Assembly (NCBI GenBank): GCA_903915565.1
Contig: CAIWTG010000269.1
Coordinates: forward strand, 1-7,935
Direction of reading: 5' to 3'
DNA length: 7,935 nucleotides
Source: an uncultured Chloroflexota bacterium
GTDB taxonomy: Bacteria; Chloroflexota; Dehalococcoidia; Dehalococcoidales; RBG-16-60-22
Position 1 is the first letter of the stretch, and each line of letters starts with the position of its first letter. A program made the position numbers and the translations under genes. Positions 1 through 5,495 of the stretch are shown piece by piece. The notes below the pieces were generated by a model. That model saw only the letters and a program-made list of their open reading frames with translations, had not been told where the DNA came from and searched no databases.

Positions 1-600
1 CTATCTATTGGATGGCCAGGCGTATTGCTTTTCATGACGATAGAGAGTGCCTTGATTCCTTTTCCCAGCGAGCTCATTATGCCGCTGGCTGGCTGGATGC
101 TTATCAAAGACCAAGGGCTAACTGTATGGTTTGTTTTTGTGGCCGGTTTGGTGGGGGCGGCGGGTAATACCATTGGATCCGTCGTTGCTTATTACATAGG
201 TATGTGGGCGGGGCGGCCATTCTTAAATAAGTACGGTAAATATGTCCTCATATCCGGGCACGACCTGGATACGGCAGACCGCTGGTTCACCAAGCGCGGC
301 AGTCTGGCGGTATTTATCGGTCGACTGCTGCCGCTAATCCGAACCTACATCAGTTTGCCGGCGGGCATCGCCAAAATGAACATCTGGAAATTCCTGGTTT
401 ACACTTTCACCGGCTCATTTATCTGGAGCACCGGGCTGGCATATGGCGGCTACCTGCTGGGAGAACACTGGGACGATTTACGAAACGCCATGCGTCCCTT
501 CGACCCTATCATCGCGGCGGTGATTGTTATCCTCATCGGGCTATATATCTGGCGGCACATCAGACACCTTCGGGCCGACAAAAAGAAAGAAAACCAATAA
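1..600 (+). CDS. DedA-family (SNARE-associated/VTT domain) membrane protein, 5' end cut by the window
   Basis: The frame is open from base 1, so the gene starts upstream; the TTG at 25 and ATG at 34 are internal. The visible 199 residues cover nearly a whole DedA protein (family usually about 200-220 residues), so only some 10-20 are missing. The N-terminal re-entrant region carries ESALIPFPSE (fragment residues 15-24), followed by GNTIGSVVAYYIG and a KYGKY element near 77-81. The family signature FIGRLLPLIR lies at 105-114, with the conserved Arg, Pro and Arg. Membrane segments are seen near 40-68, 128-150 and 168-185, and the C-terminus is a basic cytoplasmic tail (HIRHLRADKKKEN). Known for the family: inner-membrane proteins related to phospholipid (undecaprenyl phosphate or phosphatidylethanolamine) flipping, needed for envelope integrity. 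Which lipid this one moves cannot be told. The tRNA gene follows after 52 bases with its own promoter. Confidence 0.92.
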   Translation, partial: LSIGWPGVLLFMTIESALIPFPSELIMPLAGWMLIKDQGLTVWFVFVAGLVGAAGNTIGSVVAYYIGMWAGRPFLNKYGKYVLISGHDLDTADRWFTKRGSLAVFIGRLLPLIRTYISLPAGIAKMNIWKFLVYTFTGSFIWSTGLAYGGYLLGEHWDDLRNAMRPFDPIIAAVIVILIGLYIWRHIRHLRADKKKENQ

Positions 601-609
601 CCGCCCTTA

Positions 610-638
610 TTGACCACCCATCTCAATTCGTGTTAAAT
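610..638 (+). promoter_or_regulatory. Probable sigma70-type promoter of the tRNA-Arg gene
   Basis: TTGACC at 610-615 (5 of 6 to the -35 consensus) and TTAAAT at 633-638 (4 of 6 to the -10) are separated by exactly 17 bases. Transcription would begin near 645, about 8 bases before the mature tRNA 5' end at 653. The site lies just after the DedA stop codon, so the tRNA need not depend on read-through. Inferred from spacing and hexamers only. Confidence 0.6.
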
Positions 639-652
639 TTGAGTGTAATTAC

Positions 653-729
653 GTCCCTGTAGCTCAGCAGGATAGAGCGGCTGCCTTCTAAGCAGTAGGT
701 CGTGGGTTCGAGTCCCTCCAGGGACGCCA
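653..729 (+). tRNA. tRNA-Arg, anticodon TCT (reads AGA/AGG), CCA encoded
   Basis: A full cloverleaf can be drawn. The acceptor stem 653-659 (GTCCCTG) pairs perfectly with 719-725 (CAGGGAC). The D arm is 662-678 with a GCTC/GAGC stem. The anticodon stem is 680-684 with 692-696, its outermost pair being G-U. The loop 685-691 is CTTCTAA, giving anticodon TCT at 687-689. The variable loop is AGGTC, the T loop is TTCGAGT at 707-713, the discriminator is G726 and CCA is encoded at 727-729. One oddity: the T stem GTGGG (702-706) against CCCTC (714-718) leaves a T-T mismatch at the second pair. All other stems are sound, so the gene is probably functional. A T-rich stretch follows but no clear terminator hairpin. 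Confidence 0.95.
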
Positions 730-819
730 TCTATTTTGTGTAGACGACAAACCTAGATCGCTACTGAAGAAAACTGCCACACTCTGCGAGTTTACCAGCC
801 TGAATGATACGTATTCGAG

Positions 820-2748
820 CTATTTATTCATCTTCATAAAGCGAGTAACGTCCGTGCCGGCAATACCGGGCCGGTATTTTAAGGTGTTCTCACGAGGCTC
901 GGGCGTAATTTCTTCGCCATGGTCGCGCAGTCTTTCTGCCTCAAGTATAGCGGCTTTTACGCTCGCCTGCTTGTAGTCAGTCCAGGCGCCGCTGTTGTAA
1001 AACAGTCCTTCGCGGCTGGATTTTTCGCTGGCGGCTTTGGTCTGCGCTGCCATATTTCGTTCGGTGGTTTGCTTGCGGAAATAACTGGCAACTTCTTCAT
1101 TGTACAGCCAAGGGTGTCTCCTGGGTTTGATTTCCATTGTTTCTGTTTCCATTGTTTGTGCCTCCGTTTTTTTCTTTTCAATATTTCGTTGTATCTTAAG
1201 CCAGTCCTGTTGCGGCGTAACTTTAACGTTTTCCGGCAGCTCAATCATGCCGTTTTTCAGCGTCGGCGCCACCGGCTCCTGTGCCCGCCAGACCGGCTGG
1301 CGGTGGGCGACATTCGCAGGGTGGGCGGTAAATGCCGCAGCGCGGTTTTTCACGGCGTCTTTGCTTAAAACAGGCCGCGGCGGCTTTTCACGATGGTAAA
1401 AGAGTCCATGGCGGACCACCTTTGTCTGTCCGGTGGTATCAAGTTCAACTTCAGGAGAGGACACAGATGTGCCATAGGACATCGCCATATCTATCAGCTT
1501 CGGTCTTAAAACCAACACCACCAAAGCGCGGAAAAGCCCGGATACCAGGAAAACGCTTAATATCTGGCTGCCGAAGATGGTGAATACCCCTCTGATTAAG
1601 AAGACGCCACCGATACCACCCATCGCCGTGGAGAACAGGATGAAGCACCGTGTGTAGGCAATGTAGCGGAGTTTTTTCTCCGGCGGGGCGACTTTATAGA
1701 TATAATTCTGGGTGCACAGGTCATAAGCGCCCCAACTGATACCGGAAAGCGTCTGGACCATCGCCAGATAACCGACATTGGAACAAAAGAGCCAGAATAT
1801 CGGGATGATAGGAATAATGCGAGAAACAACCTTCAACACCTTAATGTTGCCGGCTTTATCGGCATAGCGTCCCCAAAACGGCGCGCTGATGACCCTCGCC
1901 AGAAACTCCGCTGCAATAACAATCGTGTAGCTAAGATAAGTAAAGTGCTGTTCCTGCAGCATATATACGGCGTAGAGCGGACCGCTAAGACCAACCGTAA
2001 GATAAAACAAGGACGTGAAAGTCATAAAAAAGTGCAGTTTCTTGGCTCTAATCTCGCCCATGAAATCAAATAGGCCGAATTTTATATTTACATGCGGCGC
2101 TGGAACCGAATTAAACTGCTTTTCACGAGGTTCGTGCATCGAGCTGAAAATCAAAAAGTCTATAAGCGATACACTTGACGCGATGATAAATATAATGGCA
2201 AAGTGCGGCAAAGTGATTCCGCCCATGGAATCCAGCATATATCCCAGGAAACAAAAAGCTCCCAGGTAACAGGCGCTTTTAATCGCCAGCCGCTGGCCTA
2301 AATAACGTCCCAATCTTTCACGCGGAACAATATTGGACAGCCAGTTATCGCGCTGGAAGGTCAAAAGCAAGCCGGGCATGACGTTGATAAGCCATAAAGC
2401 GGCAACCCAGCTCGGGCCGATGCCACTGGGAGCGAAAAAGAACATCAGGATAAGCGGAATCCAGGCACAGAAGTTTAACACCGCCAGGGTCATAGCGCCC
2501 CTTTTACCCTTGCCGATACGCTCTATAAAGGCTGGCGCTTTGATACATATAAAAGCCATAGAGAGGTTGATGAGGGTGGCTAATATCGTAATGTTCTGGG
2601 CGTTGGCCCCGGCGGCGAGGATGGACGGCGACTGATAGTTGACCGCAGCGTCATCAACCGCCGAGACAGCCGCGTCTCCGTGGAAACGCCATAAATTATG
2701 CTCATTCTTTCGGTTAAGCGTGAATGGTTGTGTGCCGGGATAAGCCAA
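820..2748 (-). CDS. MFS-like multi-pass permease with a ~220-residue cytoplasmic C-terminal extension
   Basis: The protein has 642 residues; ordinary major facilitator proteins have about 400-450. Residues about 40-420 hold ten to twelve hydrophobic segments, for example 52-72, 84-105, 113-130, 155-172, 181-201, 239-262, 270-290, 310-332, 365-386 and 393-415. GRYADKAGN at 293-301 resembles MFS motif A at the start of the second half. SGISWGAYDLCTQNYIY (335-351) looks like a conserved helix of the family. From about 425 the chain is charged and hydrophilic, with predicted helical Lys/Glu-rich stretches and a recurring aromatic motif: GLFY at 448-451, PWLY at 546-549 and GLFY at 581-584. The start is TTG at 2748, chosen because AGAAGGGAG lies 9 bases upstream; no earlier start fits. 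The substrate is unknown. Alternatively it is an MFS-derived sensor or scaffold. It stands 137 bases downstream of the cold-shock gene, on the same strand. Confidence 0.85.
   Translation of the reverse strand: MAYPGTQPFTLNRKNEHNLWRFHGDAAVSAVDDAAVNYQSPSILAAGANAQNITILATLINLSMAFICIKAPAFIERIGKGKRGAMTLAVLNFCAWIPLILMFFFAPSGIGPSWVAALWLINVMPGLLLTFQRDNWLSNIVPRERLGRYLGQRLAIKSACYLGAFCFLGYMLDSMGGITLPHFAIIFIIASSVSLIDFLIFSSMHEPREKQFNSVPAPHVNIKFGLFDFMGEIRAKKLHFFMTFTSLFYLTVGLSGPLYAVYMLQEQHFTYLSYTIVIAAEFLARVISAPFWGRYADKAGNIKVLKVVSRIIPIIPIFWLFCSNVGYLAMVQTLSGISWGAYDLCTQNYIYKVAPPEKKLRYIAYTRCFILFSTAMGGIGGVFLIRGVFTIFGSQILSVFLVSGLFRALVVLVLRPKLIDMAMSYGTSVSSPEVELDTTGQTKVVRHGLFYHREKPPRPVLSKDAVKNRAAAFTAHPANVAHRQPVWRAQEPVAPTLKNGMIELPENVKVTPQQDWLKIQRNIEKKKTEAQTMETETMEIKPRRHPWLYNEEVASYFRKQTTERNMAAQTKAASEKSSREGLFYNSGAWTDYKQASVKAAILEAERLRDHGEEITPEPRENTLKYRPGIAGTDVTRFMKMNK
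1131..1160. repeat. Two-copy 15-base tandem repeat inside the permease tail
   Basis: Copies at 1131-1145 and 1146-1160 differ at one base (14 of 15 identical). The repeat is in frame and adds five residues: the protein reads AQTME followed by TETME (about residues 530-539). It sits in the low-complexity Lys/Glu/Thr linker of the tail and looks like a recent slippage duplication. Confidence 0.85.
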
Positions 2749-2757
2749 AAGAAAAGC

Positions 2758-2766
2758 TCCCTTCTA
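2758..2766 (-). promoter_or_regulatory. Ribosome binding site that fixes the TTG start of the permease
   Basis: Read on the minus strand the site is AGAAGGGAG, nine bases before the TTG at 2748. No ATG or GTG near the N-terminus has a comparable site, so translation most likely begins at TTG. Confidence 0.7.
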
Positions 2767-2869
2767 TTATTATCAATCCAAATTTTGAGACAGCTTTATT
2801 CTCCATTAAGCCTTATGCAGAAAAGCTTAAACCGATACGCTGGATACTGAAGGTTTAGACTATATATAC

Positions 2870-2900
2870 CCTTGCGAAGATAGTGTTAAGAATCGCAAGG
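2870..2900 (-). terminator. 8-bp hairpin spanning the cold-shock stop codon; possible terminator or 3' end structure
   Basis: CCTTGCGA (2870-2877) and TCGCAAGG (2893-2900) are perfect inverted copies with a 15-base loop. On the minus strand the first arm lies in the last codons of the cold-shock gene and the stop TAA falls in the loop. The sequence after the stem is GTATATATAG rather than a clean T run, so intrinsic termination is uncertain. It could instead protect the mRNA 3' end or limit read-through into the permease gene. Confidence 0.4.
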
Positions 2901-3092
2901 CTTGATTTCTTTAGCTACAAAGCCTTTTTCTCCCAGACCAACCTTATAAGTTACGCCCTGCCCTTGTTTGAGCGACTGGAAGGCAATGCCCTGCAGTTGA
3001 CTGTAATGGAAAAAGATATCTTTTCCCTGGCTATTGGAGATAAAACCATAGCCGCGCTGATCAACCAGATGTCTGACTACACCAGTTGTCAT
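2886..3092 (-). CDS. Cold-shock-domain (CspA-like) nucleic-acid-binding protein
   Basis: The 68-residue protein matches a single cold-shock domain in length and pattern. RNP1 is RGYGFI at 13-18 and RNP2 is DIFFHY at 25-30, followed by SQLQG, a central FQSLKQGQGVTY strand and the terminal EKGFVAKEIKP strand. The family binds single-stranded RNA or DNA and acts as an RNA chaperone or anti-terminator in the cytoplasm. Unlike typical CspA, the first strand reads VVRHLVDQ, without the KWFN motif and its exposed Trp, so nucleic-acid affinity may differ. The start is ATG at 3092: a G-rich site lies four bases before it, while the TTG at 3104 overlaps that site. The gene is 41 bases downstream of the 40-residue microprotein and probably shares its transcript. 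A hairpin overlaps its stop codon. Confidence 0.93.
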   Translation of the reverse strand: MTTGVVRHLVDQRGYGFISNSQGKDIFFHYSQLQGIAFQSLKQGQGVTYKVGLGEKGFVAKEIKPCDS

Positions 3093-3096
3093 GATA

Positions 3097-3102
3097 CCCC
3101 CC
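3097..3102 (-). promoter_or_regulatory. Six-G ribosome binding site of the cold-shock gene
   Basis: The minus strand reads GGGGGG followed by TATC and then ATG. A run of six G is an unusual Shine-Dalgarno sequence, pairing with CCUCC partly through G-U, and stands unusually close to the start. It decides for ATG 3092 over TTG 3104. Confidence 0.55.
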
Positions 3103-3133
3103 AAATTACGAAAGATATTGTCGTCTGGATGCG

Positions 3134-3256
3134 TTAACTACCCAGAGCCGATTCCTGTTTCTTTCTCACCGGTCGGGTGCCGTGGCCATGTTTAACGTTC
3201 TTAAAAGCTTCTTTATAGTTTCTGCGTTGCGCTTGTTTTTCAGCTTTTCTGCCCAT
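3134..3256 (-). CDS. 40-residue, strongly basic microprotein of unknown function
   Basis: The frame runs from ATG 3256 to TAA 3134-3136. It begins MGRKAEKQAQRRNYKEAF and ends RPVRKKQESALGS. About 13 of 40 residues are Lys or Arg, and there is a central HGHG. No hydrophobic stretch or cysteine is present, so it is a soluble, probably nucleic-acid- or ribosome-associated peptide if expressed. Support for coding: AAAAAGGA ends seven bases before ATG, a perfect TATAAT lies 35-40 bases upstream, and the frame fills the gap between the winged-helix gene (82 bases upstream) and the cold-shock gene (41 bases downstream) on the same strand. I do not recognise a family. The alternative is that the stretch is only the 5' leader of the cold-shock mRNA. 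Confidence 0.65.
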   Translation of the reverse strand: MGRKAEKQAQRRNYKEAFKNVKHGHGTRPVRKKQESALGS

Positions 3257-3290
3257 TATAAAATCCTTTTTCCAATTTCTTTTTTATTTT

Positions 3291-3319
3291 ATTATACCGT
3301 ATCCAGTGTACCGATTACT
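3291..3319 (-). promoter_or_regulatory. Probable promoter for the microprotein and cold-shock genes, with a palindrome in the -35 region
   Basis: A perfect TATAAT on the minus strand lies at 3291-3296 and would start transcription near 3284, giving a leader of about 28 bases. No good -35 hexamer stands 17 bases upstream. That place is instead covered by an 11-base palindrome, GATTACTAATC (3313-3323). A weak -35 under a dyad suggests a regulated promoter, perhaps controlled by the adjacent winged-helix protein. This is inference. Confidence 0.5.
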
Positions 3320-3337
3320 AATCTGCATACATTGTAC

Positions 3338-3685
3338 TCAGGCGTGTTCCAGGACCAACTGCCAGTCGCTCCACTCGAAGATAGCCATGTTCATTACCAG
3401 CCGCCGCAGGGCTTCTTCCTGGGTCAGCTTGTAATATATGACGTTACTATCTTGAACTACATCGAGCACCTTTTCTGCAACCATTTCATCCAGAGCCTGC
3501 CCCATTTCTATCCGGTTACATTCATCGTCAATGGCGTGAATAATCGCCAGTTTGCTGAACCGTCCCTTAGGATGTGCGGCAAAAAACCGCAGCAGTGCCA
3601 GGCAATGCTGGTTGCTGATGAATTTTTTCATGAGTTGCTCGATATATGAACGGGCTCTTTTCTTTTTTACCTCGATAATGGTCAT
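3338..3685 (-). CDS. Small winged-helix-like protein, probable transcription regulator
   Basis: A 115-residue cytoplasmic protein without membrane segments. A basic N-terminus (VKKKRARSY, 6-14) is followed by helices at about 25-37 (NQHCLALLRFFAA), 42-52 (FSKLAIIHAI) and 57-75 (NRIEMGQALDEMVAEKVLD). A beta-hairpin-like wing, VVQDSNVIYYKLTQEEA (76-92), and a closing helix come next. The order helix, helix, recognition helix, wing and the YYKLT strand are typical of winged-helix DNA-binding domains. No specific family is recognised, and no ligand-binding domain is present. ATG 3685 is supported by AAAGGAG six bases upstream. It lies 110 bases downstream of ftsA on the same strand and just before the microprotein promoter with its palindrome, which is a plausible target. 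Antisense frames across the region look non-coding. Confidence 0.8.
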   Translation of the reverse strand: MTIIEVKKKRARSYIEQLMKKFISNQHCLALLRFFAAHPKGRFSKLAIIHAIDDECNRIEMGQALDEMVAEKVLDVVQDSNVIYYKLTQEEALRRLVMNMAIFEWSDWQLVLEHA

Positions 3686-3795
3686 ATCGGGCTCCTTTCT
3701 CGTATTTAAGTTTTATTGTTTTTTAACAAGAGGGCTGGCCAACAGGCAATAGCATAACCACTGCCGCTATTCCCCTCCCTCTAAACAGTCCCCTA

Positions 3796-5010
3796 TTAGC
3801 CGAAAAGTCGAAGCGCTTTTTTCAGCAAACCGTGAATACCTTTATCGGTAGCTCGAGGTGATTGGGTATCCCCATTGTTCAACTGCCACAAAAGCAGTCC
3901 GACACCGGTGGCATGGGCGGGATTATCCAGAACATCCCCGACGCCCTGAAAACGCATCGGCACGCCCAGTCTGACCGGCATGTGGGTTATCTTCTGGCCG
4001 AGTTCGGCAATGCCGGGAAGATTAGCGCCGCCGCCGGTAATAACGAGTCCGGCCGGGATAAGTTTGTGAATATCTGCTTGCGGGAGTTCCAGCATCACCA
4101 GCCGCAGTAATTCCTCGACGCGAACGCGGATAATTTCGGACAAATCCTGGTAAGAGACGCTGTGCCCGTCACCGGTAACCGAAATCTCTTTGCCGGGTTT
4201 GTTCTTTTCTTTTTCCCGCGGCGTGACGTCGCCGTAGCGTTTTTTCATCTCTTCGGCCAATTCATAGGTAATGCCCAGGCCAATGGAGATGTCGCGGGTC
4301 ACCTGGTAGCCCGCTACCGGCAAGACTGACGAATGATATATCGTGTTATCCCTGAAAAGGGCGATATCCGTCGTGCCGCCGCCGATATCCGCCAGCAGGA
4401 CGCCGTCCTGTCTTTCTTCCGGCTCCAATACCGCTTCGGCGCTGGCGAGCGATTCCATTACCAGGTCATCTATTTCCACGCCAATGCTGCGGACGCATTT
4501 AACAAGATTCCGTATCGAAGTTGCGGCCGCCGTAATAATATGGGTTTCCACATCCAGCCGGCTGCCGTGCATGCCGGTGGGGTTCTTGACGCCCATTTGC
4601 CCGTCTACCATATAATCCCGCGGAATGACGTGAAGCACTTTTTGTTCCGAGGGGACTTTAACATTGCGGGCAATATTCAGGGCTCGCGACATATCTTCGG
4701 GGTAGACAATCTGATTGTTGCGGGTAATGGCAATGGTGCCGGTTTTATTGGTGGAGTTAATATGACGGCCGGTAACGCCGATATTAGCCGATTCCAGCTT
4801 GCGTCCAGCCATCTGTTCCGCCATCCGGATTGATGCCCTGATTGAATCTCTGGCCTCACTAAGACTTAATACGAGACCTTTATGAAGACCGCGCGATGGG
4901 GTAACACCCACACCGATAATACGCAGGCCTTCATCACCGTAATTTTCCGCCATGATTGTACATATCTTGGTTGTTCCGACATCTATGGCATTGACTTTAC
5001 TTTTTCTCAT
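3796..5010 (-). CDS. ftsA: Cell division protein FtsA (actin-like ATPase, FtsZ membrane anchor)
   Basis: The 404-residue length is normal for FtsA. Actin-fold ATP-binding motifs are visible: phosphate 1 AIDVGTTK (8-15), phosphate 2 DIGGGTTDIA (208-217) and the adenosine motif LVITGGGANLPG (322-333). The FtsA-specific 1C (SHS2) domain falls at about 85-165, including IGVTGRHI just before it and VIPRDYMVDG (128-137). The end, GIHGLLKKALRLFG (391-404), is an amphipathic helix as expected for the membrane-targeting sequence, joined by a short polar linker. FtsA polymerises under the membrane, tethers FtsZ and recruits later divisome proteins. ATG 5010 has AAAGGAGG five bases upstream. Unusually, ftsZ does not follow; a winged-helix gene does. 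A 72-residue unknown gene ends 48 bases upstream and is probably co-transcribed. A divergent FtsA-like paralogue is possible, but all key motifs are intact. Confidence 0.93.
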   Translation of the reverse strand: MRKSKVNAIDVGTTKICTIMAENYGDEGLRIIGVGVTPSRGLHKGLVLSLSEARDSIRASIRMAEQMAGRKLESANIGVTGRHINSTNKTGTIAITRNNQIVYPEDMSRALNIARNVKVPSEQKVLHVIPRDYMVDGQMGVKNPTGMHGSRLDVETHIITAAATSIRNLVKCVRSIGVEIDDLVMESLASAEAVLEPEERQDGVLLADIGGGTTDIALFRDNTIYHSSVLPVAGYQVTRDISIGLGITYELAEEMKKRYGDVTPREKEKNKPGKEISVTGDGHSVSYQDLSEIIRVRVEELLRLVMLELPQADIHKLIPAGLVITGGGANLPGIAELGQKITHMPVRLGVPMRFQGVGDVLDNPAHATGVGLLLWQLNNGDTQSPRATDKGIHGLLKKALRLFG

Positions 5011-5039
5011 TGACGCCTCCTTTAATGCGTATGACGCCT
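5011..5039. repeat. Pair of 8-base direct repeats before ftsA, 21 bases apart
   Basis: TGACGCCT occurs at 5011-5018 and again at 5032-5039. The 21-base period equals two helical turns, so both copies face the same side of DNA. The first copy overlaps the ftsA ribosome binding site, and the second lies in the short gap after the upstream gene. It may be a binding site or chance. Confidence 0.4.
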
Positions 5040-5058
5040 TGATGCTTTAAAATTAGCA

Positions 5059-5277
5059 CTACTTAGCCCTGGATTCGCGATAGCGAATATTCCATTTGTT
5101 GCAGAGCATGAGGAGATGCTCTTTGAACTCCGAATTCGGATACCGGTAAAGCTCGGCGAGAAAACCATGCAGCAGCTCGTTACCGTTCATTTGGGGAGTG
5201 GAATCCTCTGGTCCTGGGATGTTGATGTACACAATCTCCGTCATTAGCCTCTGGTACTCGATAGGATTAGTAGACAT
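5059..5277 (-). CDS. 72-residue hypothetical protein upstream of ftsA
   Basis: I do not recognise the family. The chain is soluble and acidic at first (EIVYINIPGPEDSTPQMN) and then helical (ELLHGFLAELYRYPNSEFKE, HLLMLCNKWNIRYRE), ending in a basic tail. It has one cysteine and no membrane segment or catalytic motif. Start choice: ATG 5277 has AAGGAGG ending 11 bases upstream, a strong site at slightly long spacing. ATG 5298 is in frame and would add seven residues, but it lies just upstream of that AAGGAGG, which would then be coding, and has only a weak site of its own. The gene is first in a minus-strand run leading into ftsA 48 bases later, so it could be co-expressed with division functions. 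Confidence 0.72.
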   Translation of the reverse strand: MSTNPIEYQRLMTEIVYINIPGPEDSTPQMNGNELLHGFLAELYRYPNSEFKEHLLMLCNKWNIRYRESRAK

Positions 5278-5315
5278 GGAATGTTGTTCCTCCTTCATCT
5301 TTATTTTTCGATGCT

Positions 5316-5328
5316 TGCAGCGCCTGCA
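5316..5328. repeat. Small perfect hairpin TGCAG-CGC-CTGCA in the leader of the minus-strand run
   Basis: Five perfectly paired, GC-containing bases close a three-base loop. GATGC (5310-5314) and the overlapping GCATC (5326-5330) allow an alternative pairing. It lies about 30-50 bases upstream of ATG 5277, in the likely 5' leader, where it could affect translation or mRNA stability. Purely structural evidence. Confidence 0.4.
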
Positions 5329-5338
5329 TCTGCAGTTC

Positions 5339-5371
5339 GCTAGTCTTATTTTATCAATATAGAGGACTAGC
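5339..5371. promoter_or_regulatory. 7-bp inverted repeat in the divergent control region, candidate operator
   Basis: GCTAGTC (5339-5345) and GACTAGC (5365-5371) are perfect inverted copies with 26 bases between centres. Further GAGGAC/GTCCTC half-sites occur at 5362-5367, 5382-5386 and 5403-5408. A possible minus-strand promoter overlaps it: TAAAAT at 5348-5353 with TTATTA at 5372-5377, spacing 18. A protein bound here could block the minus-strand run starting at the 72-residue gene. The regulator is unknown. Confidence 0.45.
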
Positions 5372-5440
5372 TAATAATATTGTCCTTACTGTTTAGCAAA
5401 TCGTCCTCGTGAATACCATATATTTATATTTAGTTTTTTA

Positions 5441-5469
5441 TTGTAACTTTTTTTATTTTGGAATATAAT
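5441..5469 (+). promoter_or_regulatory. Strong sigma70-type promoter of the DUF5343-type gene
   Basis: TTGTAA (5441-5446) and a perfect TATAAT (5464-5469) are separated by exactly 17 bases. The 5415-5440 stretch upstream is almost pure A/T and could act as an UP element. Transcription would begin near 5476, giving a leader of about 20 bases with GAGGA (5485-5489) six bases before ATG 5496. Confidence 0.7.
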
Positions 5470-5495
5470 GGTAAACGACTAAATGAGGAAACGGT

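Noticed and set aside
730..819. Search for terminators between the convergent tRNA and permease genes
   Set aside because: Only a T-rich stretch and a short ATACGTAT palindrome; no GC-rich stem with a T run on either strand.
919..1399. Overlapping plus-strand frames of 99 and 149 codons
   Set aside because: Both are shadows of the permease tail on the opposite strand, Cys/Phe-rich and without translation signals.
2828..2857. TAAACC/GGTTTA inverted repeat upstream of the permease
   Set aside because: Six AT-rich pairs with an 18-base loop; likely chance.
3182..3649. 155-codon plus-strand frame, partly hydrophobic
   Set aside because: It lies antisense to the winged-helix gene and the microprotein, has no ribosome binding site, and its composition looks like the reverse of coding sequence.
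3745..3771. AATAGC/GCTATT inverted repeat between ftsA and the winged-helix gene, considered as an ftsA terminator
   Set aside because: Only six AT-rich pairs with a 12-base loop and no T run after it on the minus strand; not convincing as a terminator.
4333..4833. 166-codon plus-strand frame
   Set aside because: It is antisense to the well-supported ftsA; no family features and no ribosome binding site.
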